A DNA stretch of 21,274 nt from Candidatus Dojkabacteria bacterium UBA5209 (GTDB lineage: Bacteria > Patescibacteriota > Dojkabacteria > SC72). The translations under genes and the position numbers were made by a program. The notes below the pieces were generated by a model that made no database searches, was not told where the DNA came from, and worked only from the letters and a program-made list of their open reading frames with translations. Position 1 is the stretch's first letter; each line of letters opens with the position of its first letter. Below are positions 14,843 through 21,274 of the stretch, one piece after another. The stretch spans positions 1-21,274 of the forward strand of contig DHVL01000048.1 in assembly GCA_002412645.1 (NCBI GenBank). Reading direction: 5' to 3'.

Positions 14843-17457
14843 ACTTTTTTCTTCCACTGAGAGATTTTGTTTAACGCCTCCAGAGGAGTTAGGTTGTCTA
14901 AATCTAAATCTTGAATATCCCTCTCTATATCAGAGTCTTTAGCATAGAACAGCGGGTACTGGTACATACTCTTTTTCTCTTCTTTACTACCCTCTTTTAT
15001 ATCTAAGATATTACTCTCTCTTAGTTCAGATTCTTTACTAAACATCTGTTCCTGTTCAAAACTTTCTAATATCTCATTTGCTCTCTTTATTAACTTCTCT
15101 GGTAGTCCTGCCATCTTAGCAACATATATTCCATAGCTCCTGTCCGTTCCTCCCTCAACTATCTTTCTTAAAAATATGACACTACCCTCATCTAAATCTT
15201 CTTCTACAAGTACATTGTAATTTTTTACTCTGTCTGAATTTTTTTCAGACAGTTTAAGTAATTCATGATAATGGGTTGCGAATAAGGTTCTAGCCTTTAT
15301 CTCGTTTAACAGATACTCTGCTAACGCCCAAGCTATACTAACACCATCATATGTACTTGTACCTCTTCCTACTTCATCTAAAACAATAAGGCTGTATTTG
15401 GTTGCGTTATTTACAATATTTGCTGCCTCATCCATCTCTACCATAAAAGTGCTTCTTCCACGAGAGAGATCATCAGATGCTCCAACTCTAGTAAATATTC
15501 TGTCTACAAGTGAAAGCTCCATACTTTTTGCAGGTACAAAACTACCAATTTGAGCAAGTAATACAATTGTAGCTACTTGCCGAATATATGTAGATTTACC
15601 AGACATATTAGGACCTGTTAAAATTGCCATAGATGAAGTATTGAAATCCAACAATGTGTCATTAGAGATAAATTCTTCCTCTGTAATACTCTCTACAACA
15701 GGATGCCTACCTTTCTCTATTTTAATTATCCCTTCCTTTTCACCCATTTCATATATTATTGGTTTACTGTAATCCTTTGTATATGCTAAATATGCAAAAC
15801 CAACTAATATATCTAATCTCGCTATCTCACGAGAGAGTGATTGTAATGAATCAATATCTTTAATTAAAGATTCTCTAAACTCAGAAAACAGCTTATACTC
15901 TAACTCATCTAACCTCTCTTGTGCAGTTAAAATAATGCTCTCTTTCTCTTTAAGCTCTTCGGTAATATATCTCTCACTATTTACTAATGTTTGTTTTCGT
16001 ATATATCTTTCAGGCACCTTTTCTTGATGAGTCTTAGTCACTTCAATGTAATATCCAAAAACTCTGTTAAATCCAATCTTAAGAGAGGAGATACCTGTAT
16101 CCTCTTTCTCTTGTTTCTCAAACTCCTTTATCCAACCCTTACTATCACCAGAAAGCTCTCTTAATTCTTTCACCTGTTCATTGAATGATTCCTTTATTAT
16201 CCCCCCCTCTGTAATAGAGGTAGGAGGAAAATCTACAATACACTCTTCAATTTTGCTTACTAATTCCTTAATTAAAGAATCATACTCATCGAGTTTAACT
16301 ACAACTTTGGGTACCTGTTGCAGTTGTTCCTTTAACTTCTCTATAGATTCTAAAGAGAGCTGTAGAGCCTTTAAATCTCTACCATTTACCCTATTTAAAC
16401 CAATCTTACCTACAATCCTTTCTATATCATTTATCTGTGAAAGGTTCTCTCTTAAACTCTCCAGTATATCTGAGCTGTTAAAAAGCATCTCTACTATATT
16501 AACCCTCTGCTCTATCTCTTTCTTACTAATTAAAGGATTAAGTATCCATGAGTACAGTAATCTCTTACCCATTAGTGTAGAAGTATAGTCAATTACTGAA
16601 AAAAGAGAATCCTTAATATCTCCATGATATGCATTACTCACTAATTCTAAATTACGTATTGTAGAAGAATCCAATATCATTTTACCCGAGAGATTTACTC
16701 TTTTGGGTTTTTGGATATGTTTAGGATTCATAAGCTGGGTGTCTTCTACATATTGCAAAATCATTGCTACAGCACTAGTAGATACATTACCTTCATCTAA
16801 ACCTAATGAATTTATACTCTTAATTTCAAAAAACTCTTTTATCTTCTCTGTGGCATACTCTTTATTTTGTAAAGCCTTAGATACAAACTGTACAGGTAAA
16901 GTAGGGAATGTTAGTTCCTTTTCATTCTCTAATATTAATACCTCTACTGGTTCATATGCACAAAGTACTGCCTCTATATTCTTTTTATTTAATTCTCCCT
17001 CTATCCAAAGAAACTCTCCGGTAGACACATCACAAAGAGATACTCCTAGTTTCTTTTTATCAGAGACAAAAGACATTAAGTAGTTATTCTTTACTAAAGA
17101 AGCATTCTCACCATCTAGTGTACCTGGAGACACTATTCTAGTTACTCCTCTTTTAACAATACCTTTAGAAAGTTTAGGATCTTCAAGTTGATCGACAATG
17201 ACTACACAGTGACCAGCAGATATTAATTTAGGAAGATATTGATCCAATGCTTTGTGAGGAAAACCTGCCAAAGGAGTAGGGTTAGTACTTTTGTCTCTTG
17301 CGGTAAGAGTAATATTTAAAACCTTAGATGTAGTTTTTGCATCATCACCAAAGGTCTCAAAGAAGTCTCCCATCCTAAAAAGTACTACCTTATCAGGATA
17401 CTGTTTTTTAAATTTCAAATATTGACTCATCATTGGAGTCTCTTTTATTGCATTCAT
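14839..17457 (-). CDS. mutS: DNA mismatch repair protein MutS
   Basis: 872 aa, normal for MutS1. It recognises mismatches and small loops and starts repair. The mismatch-binding domain has MGDFFETFGDDAK, with the F-x-E motif at Phe32 and Glu34. Connector, lever and clamp domains follow (ILDSSTIRNLEL, IGFNRVFGYYIEVTK). The ATPase has Walker A GPNMSGKST (615-623), STFMVEMDEAANI, Walker B LIVLDEVGRGTS (about 690-701) and ATHYHEL. The mismatch Phe and C-terminal layout rule out MutS2. TATAAT lies 7 nt before the ATG, so it probably has its own promoter although it follows the PEP-synthase-like gene by 41 nt. No mutL is in the window. The 3' end overlaps the response regulator frame by 4 nt. Confidence 0.96.
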   Translation of the reverse strand: MNAIKETPMMSQYLKFKKQYPDKVVLFRMGDFFETFGDDAKTTSKVLNITLTARDKSTNPTPLAGFPHKALDQYLPKLISAGHCVVIVDQLEDPKLSKGIVKRGVTRIVSPGTLDGENASLVKNNYLMSFVSDKKKLGVSLCDVSTGEFLWIEGELNKKNIEAVLCAYEPVEVLILENEKELTFPTLPVQFVSKALQNKEYATEKIKEFFEIKSINSLGLDEGNVSTSAVAMILQYVEDTQLMNPKHIQKPKRVNLSGKMILDSSTIRNLELVSNAYHGDIKDSLFSVIDYTSTLMGKRLLYSWILNPLISKKEIEQRVNIVEMLFNSSDILESLRENLSQINDIERIVGKIGLNRVNGRDLKALQLSLESIEKLKEQLQQVPKVVVKLDEYDSLIKELVSKIEECIVDFPPTSITEGGIIKESFNEQVKELRELSGDSKGWIKEFEKQEKEDTGISSLKIGFNRVFGYYIEVTKTHQEKVPERYIRKQTLVNSERYITEELKEKESIILTAQERLDELEYKLFSEFRESLIKDIDSLQSLSREIARLDILVGFAYLAYTKDYSKPIIYEMGEKEGIIKIEKGRHPVVESITEEEFISNDTLLDFNTSSMAILTGPNMSGKSTYIRQVATIVLLAQIGSFVPAKSMELSLVDRIFTRVGASDDLSRGRSTFMVEMDEAANIVNNATKYSLIVLDEVGRGTSTYDGVSIAWALAEYLLNEIKARTLFATHYHELLKLSEKNSDRVKNYNVLVEEDLDEGSVIFLRKIVEGGTDRSYGIYVAKMAGLPEKLIKRANEILESFEQEQMFSKESELRESNILDIKEGSKEEKKSMYQYPLFYAKDSDIERDIQDLDLDNLTPLEALNKISQWKKKV

Positions 17458-17464
17458 ACAATCT

Positions 17465-17470
17465 ATTATA
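17465..17470 (-). promoter_or_regulatory. -10 hexamer of mutS
   Basis: On the minus strand this is a perfect TATAAT, 7 nt before the mutS ATG. The -35 is weak at best. The placement implies a leaderless or nearly leaderless mRNA. Confidence 0.5.
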
Positions 17471-17498
17471 CAGGAGAATCTATAGTGAAAACTATATA

Positions 17499-20096
17499 CT
17501 ATCTTTTACCTAAAATCAGCTTCGCCTCTTCATCTGCTACAAGAGTTCTACTCTCCTTAATATCAGAATAATTAACAGAGATGCCGTATATACCCATTTG
17601 TATGCAGTACTTAATCAAATCCTTATTGTTTTCAACCATAGCGATAATCTGTCTTGAACTACCCCTTGTAGTATCTACAACAGCATCAACTATCTTAAAT
17701 ACACTATTTACTCCAAGGTTATACTTAGCACTTACGTCATCCATACTAAAACCTTGCATTGCCCTTACTATTCTTGGCATATGTAATACAACACCATCTA
17801 TCTTGGCATCAATTATTTCATCAACAAGTATTACCTCTGTAGGAGTATCTATTACAGCATATACTTTAAATGTAGATGTTCTTCGAAGTCCAGCAGCAGA
17901 CAAACTCTTCTTAAACTCTTTCATCAAAGTTCCATTCATTGGAGAGTTAATAGCGATATCTACATTCCTCTTTTTATATACATTTCTTACTCTTCTAACA
18001 ATCATTAGTGATCTTCTTAATAACTCTTTGTTATCAATATAGTGGGCAAGACCATGTACATTGTCATCTAACTCTTTACCTTCATACTCTTTACCCTTAG
18101 TAATAGCTCTAAAGTCTCCTACAGTTTTAGAACCTAAGGAAAGAATAACCTGGTTACCTTCTGCTAAGTCAATATATGAACAAAGCTTCTCTGCTATCTC
18201 TTTAGAATATTCTACAAACTTCTTCTCCTCAACGAAGGCGAGCATATGCCTACCGTATTCAAGAAGTACTTGATCAAAATCTATATATACCAAACCGTGA
18301 GAATTACCAACAAAATCAATTAATTCATTTACTTTTGCATTAGGTGTAACAAACACCTTGGTTGCAGAAGGAGGAAGCGACATATCCTTTGGAATCTTAG
18401 GTGAGTAATCCGTACCACTTACATCCTCTTTCTTTTCTTCAATCTGTGTACCCTTCAGTAAGTCTATACCAGAGAGTTCTTCGTCTTTGTAAGCCTGTAC
18501 AACAGGATGAACAGTATCTTGAACTTTACTCTCTATCTCTTGCTTTGCTCCCTCGCTTGTCTCCCTATATACAGATCCCGTATTACCATCAATACGAACT
18601 ATATCACCATCTTTTAGAACGGAAGATGCTTTTTGCGTACCAACTACAGCAGGGATATTAAACTCTCTACATAAAATAGCAGTATCACTTGTCACACCAC
18701 CACTATCCATAACGACACCACCACACGCAACTATTAGAGATTCCATTTCAGAAGCGTACTGTTTTATTACAAGAACAGTTCTCTTGTCCACAGCAATCTC
18801 TTTATCTTTCTCAAGTACAACAACAGTACCAACAACTTGTCCAAAGCTAGCTCCGACACCCTTAACAAGTAAGTCTTCTATACTCTTAGCTAAGGTAGAA
18901 CTCTCTACCTTTGGTTTACTCTCTACCTGACTCTTAGCAATACCAATTAGCTTCTCAGTAAGAGAACCTTTCTCATGCTTATTACCTTGTACTATCCTTT
19001 GTGCATGCTCTACTGCCTTACTCTCTATCATACCCAAACCAGTATATCTATCTATACTCCATTTAAGTACTTCGGCAAGAGTATCAAAATCTCTACTATC
19101 TATTACAACATTCTCTTCATAATTTTTCTCATACAAATCTTTACTCTGTAATATCCATACCTTACCACCAGCCAATACCCATTCTATACTTTGAGCCCGT
19201 CTCAATTTATTCTCCACTATCAATGCTATCTTAGAAATCTCTCTTAGATATTTATCCTCTACCTTTTGCCTATGACTCCAACTGTTAGATATCTTAATCT
19301 TCTCTACACCAGATTTACCCTGTGTATTACTTAACATCCTTACCTTCATCCACTCTTGAGGAGAGATGTGCTTCTCAACAATATTTAACTCTTTCTTACT
19401 AAGAAGATATGTATCAGGAGTAAGCTCACCCAAAGATATTGTATCTCCCAATCCAAATACAGCCTCAATACTTAGTCTACCTGGATCTTGAGTAATTGGA
19501 TCTACTGTAAATGCAACACCCGAAACTTCTGCTTGAACCATCTTTTGAACAACAACAGCCAGCTTTACCTCAGAAAGATTAATACCTTTTTTAGAAGCAT
19601 ATGCTACAACATCATCAGTAAACAGAGATGAATATATACGTTTAATAGAGGGTATTAAATTCTTAATACCTCTAACATTTAACTCTGTAGAAAACACACC
19701 ACTAAAGGAAACCTCAGGAGAGGAGGGGAATACAACTGAAGATCTTACTGATACCCAAGCATCTGTAAAACCAGAAAGTCTTGTATATGCAGATATTAAC
19801 TGCTCAAGTGTCTCTTCATCAAAATCACTCTTGTTAAAACTAGCCTCTATTTCATTCTCTTCTGGATTTTTGCCATTTTCTAAAAGCCTCTCTTTATCTC
19901 TAAGTAAAGACTCTGATACAAACCTATCAAACACTTTTGAAGAAACTACGAAGAATTCTGGTATTGGAACATCCATATCTTTTAATTCAAAAAGACTCAA
20001 ACCTTTTCTTCCAACAATAGATTCTTTTAAATTCTTTGACTCAAAATCTTCCCAGTAGTAAACAGATTTATTAATTTTTAAAGCAGTGGATGACAT
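17499..20096 (-). CDS. PEP synthase/PPDK-like protein lacking catalytic residues
   Basis: 865 aa. Domain order follows PEP synthase: an N-terminal ATP-grasp nucleotide-binding part (about 20-320; GRKGLSLFEL, SVRSS, FSGVFSTELNVRG, FTVDP, EAVFGLGD, LTPDTYLLSK, IEWVL), a swivelling phosphohistidine domain (about 415-510) and a C-terminal barrel-like region (about 575-850). In the swivel domain the motif reads GGVTSDTAILCREFNIPAVVG: the phospho-carrying His is Asp471. The barrel keeps the outline (ATKVFV, RRVRN, FKVYAVIDTP) but lacks the family's RLxDF, CExP, SNDL and CGQ active-site residues. PEP synthesis from pyruvate and ATP is therefore unlikely; a regulatory or ATP-binding role is possible. 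It lies 24 nt after the AI-2E family gene and is probably co-transcribed with it. Confidence 0.8.
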   Translation of the reverse strand: MSSTALKINKSVYYWEDFESKNLKESIVGRKGLSLFELKDMDVPIPEFFVVSSKVFDRFVSESLLRDKERLLENGKNPEENEIEASFNKSDFDEETLEQLISAYTRLSGFTDAWVSVRSSVVFPSSPEVSFSGVFSTELNVRGIKNLIPSIKRIYSSLFTDDVVAYASKKGINLSEVKLAVVVQKMVQAEVSGVAFTVDPITQDPGRLSIEAVFGLGDTISLGELTPDTYLLSKKELNIVEKHISPQEWMKVRMLSNTQGKSGVEKIKISNSWSHRQKVEDKYLREISKIALIVENKLRRAQSIEWVLAGGKVWILQSKDLYEKNYEENVVIDSRDFDTLAEVLKWSIDRYTGLGMIESKAVEHAQRIVQGNKHEKGSLTEKLIGIAKSQVESKPKVESSTLAKSIEDLLVKGVGASFGQVVGTVVVLEKDKEIAVDKRTVLVIKQYASEMESLIVACGGVVMDSGGVTSDTAILCREFNIPAVVGTQKASSVLKDGDIVRIDGNTGSVYRETSEGAKQEIESKVQDTVHPVVQAYKDEELSGIDLLKGTQIEEKKEDVSGTDYSPKIPKDMSLPPSATKVFVTPNAKVNELIDFVGNSHGLVYIDFDQVLLEYGRHMLAFVEEKKFVEYSKEIAEKLCSYIDLAEGNQVILSLGSKTVGDFRAITKGKEYEGKELDDNVHGLAHYIDNKELLRRSLMIVRRVRNVYKKRNVDIAINSPMNGTLMKEFKKSLSAAGLRRTSTFKVYAVIDTPTEVILVDEIIDAKIDGVVLHMPRIVRAMQGFSMDDVSAKYNLGVNSVFKIVDAVVDTTRGSSRQIIAMVENNKDLIKYCIQMGIYGISVNYSDIKESRTLVADEEAKLILGKR

Positions 20097-20120
20097 TTTT
20101 GGGGCAGTAATATTATCTCA

Positions 20121-21263
20121 TTAAATGCTACCCTTAGCCTTTAGTTTTTGCAAGTCTATATAGAACTCATAGCATATGCGAAGGATAACGATTATAGGGA
20201 CCGCTAAAACTGCACCCCATACACCAAAGAGTATAAAGAAGGATGCAGCAGTAAACATTATAAATATTGGTCTTAAACCAACTACATTACCCATAACTTT
20301 AGGGATAATAAAGTTGTTCTCTATTTGTTGATAAATGATGAATACAACTGCTATTATAACCGCAGAGACGGGACCATTCACTACTAATGCTACAAAAATA
20401 GGAGGTATTGCAGATATAGTTGCACCCAAAGTTGGTATAGAAGACATCAATGCTACAAATACTCCCAAGGGTAGTGCGAATGGTACTTGAAAAATCATAA
20501 GCATAGTACCCATTGTTAAACCTGCGATACTACTTACTAAAGCTTGACCAAGTAGCCATCTTCCTAATTTATATTCAACATCTAGTATTAATTTCTTTAT
20601 CATATTTCTTCTTACATCAGATGTCACTCTTACTAAACCTATATCCAATACGTTATCATGATCTATCACCAAGTATATTGAAAATATAATTGATGCTAGA
20701 AGTAATGCAGTAGAACTAAATACAGAACCAATTGTATTAGCAATACTCTCAAAATTCTCAAAAAGAGTTAATCTCTCTACCCAATCATTAAGAAATTTAC
20801 TTACTACAGTAGAATCTATAGAGTAGCCAAGGATAGAGATACCCTCAAAATCAGAGGTAGCAGTATCAATCCAAACTGGAACAGCATTAACTAATCCCTC
20901 AATTTGATTAATGAAAGGTATTACAACTACAGCTAATACTGCAGAAAGGAAGAGAATACCAAGTAGGTAAGTAATAGTTACAGCTAATCCCTTACCAAAT
21001 TTCTTACTCATCAAAAATGTAACCACTGGTCTTGCAGCAGACATAAATACAAAACCTCCAAAAAGAAAGATTAACATTGCTAATATCTCTGCACCTAGAA
21101 AGGATAGTAGTAAAATTGCACCTAAAAGTAGAACTAATTTCCAAGAGAATTCTACGACAATAGTAGGTTTCTTTTCTTCTCTTCTCTGTTTACTCTTCTC
21201 AATCTCTTGTAACTCTTTAATAAAAGAAGACTTGCTTTCTTCTGTTTTTCTTTTTGAATCCAT
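20121..21263 (-). CDS. AI-2E family transporter (PF01594) membrane protein
   Basis: 380 aa from the ATG at 21263; a TTG two codons upstream is also in frame, and the frame stays open to the window edge, so a slightly longer protein is not excluded. A charged cytoplasmic N-terminus (about 1-38) is followed by two membrane segments, a third after a cytoplasmic loop, a soluble stretch with the amphipathic region around EGLVNAVPVWID, and the family's conserved C-terminal membrane block (PLGVFVALMSSIPTLGATIS, YQQIENNFIIPKVMG, GLRPIFIMF, GVWGAVLAVPI). Members include the proposed autoinducer-2 exporter TqsA and Na+/H+ antiporters, so the substrate cannot be named. It is upstream of, and likely in one operon with, the PEP-synthase-like gene. 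Confidence 0.9.
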   Translation of the reverse strand: MDSKRKTEESKSSFIKELQEIEKSKQRREEKKPTIVVEFSWKLVLLLGAILLLSFLGAEILAMLIFLFGGFVFMSAARPVVTFLMSKKFGKGLAVTITYLLGILFLSAVLAVVVIPFINQIEGLVNAVPVWIDTATSDFEGISILGYSIDSTVVSKFLNDWVERLTLFENFESIANTIGSVFSSTALLLASIIFSIYLVIDHDNVLDIGLVRVTSDVRRNMIKKLILDVEYKLGRWLLGQALVSSIAGLTMGTMLMIFQVPFALPLGVFVALMSSIPTLGATISAIPPIFVALVVNGPVSAVIIAVVFIIYQQIENNFIIPKVMGNVVGLRPIFIMFTAASFFILFGVWGAVLAVPIIVILRICYEFYIDLQKLKAKGSI

Positions 21264-21274
21264 ATTCAATACTT

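Noticed and set aside
17471..17498. Hairpin TATAG...CTATA after the PEP-synthase-like gene as a terminator
   Set aside because: The stem is only 5 bp, AT-rich, and not followed by a T-run.
1..21274. Alternative genetic code with TGA as glycine (code 25)
   Set aside because: No gene contains an in-frame TGA, and all conserved proteins read full length with the standard code; glycine uses GGN codons.
1..21274. CRISPR arrays, insertion sequences, tRNA or rRNA genes
   Set aside because: No spaced direct-repeat array, transposase frame, terminal inverted repeats or cloverleaf-like sequence was seen on either strand.

Overview
The window is AT-rich, densely coded bacterial DNA of about 21.3 kb. 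It carries 14 recognisable genes and one probable leader-peptide ORF. Arg is mostly AGA, no gene has a visible Shine-Dalgarno sequence, and all 14 stops are TAG or TAA. A degenerate surface protein, a TGS-less ThrRS and a compact informational core fit a Candidate Phyla Radiation (Patescibacteria) bacterium. That placement is inference: there is no rRNA gene or taxonomic marker comparison here.

Layout, left to right. Positions 1-2406 (+) hold the 3' part of a large secreted or surface protein: a DUF2341 domain, three tail-collar-like repeats with paired HxH motifs, and three FN3-like repeats on an exact 351-nt period. rsmD follows (2422-3153, +). Next is an intergenic region with a good promoter, a 21-codon ORF carrying tandem Thr codons and competing hairpins, ahead of thrS (3323-5083). 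The translation cluster continues as infC-rpmI-rplT, with rpmI starting inside infC. A strong hairpin and U-run follow rplT, with an alternative pairing upstream of it, and then come pheS and pheT. The 3' end of pheT overlaps the convergent class A penicillin-binding protein gene (9762-12725, -). A short divergent promoter region with a 16-bp perfect palindrome separates that gene from hisS (12852-14144, +).

The 0.7 kb after hisS looks empty if only ATG/GTG/TTG starts are allowed. It actually holds a stop-free 218-codon frame for an OmpR-type response regulator with a degenerate receiver domain and no canonical start codon; ATT at 14186 is the best candidate. On the minus strand lie mutS (14839-17457), a PEP-synthase-like protein that has lost its catalytic residues (17499-20096), and an AI-2E family membrane protein (20121-21263).

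Functionally the region is dominated by translation: three aminoacyl-tRNA synthetases, IF3, L35, L20 and a 16S rRNA methyltransferase, plus mismatch repair and peptidoglycan synthesis. The points most worth a second look are the hidden response regulator, -10-like hexamers placed 6-8 nt before start codons (leaderless mRNAs), the possible thrS and pheST attenuators, the infC/rpmI overlap, and the PEP-synthase pseudoenzyme.
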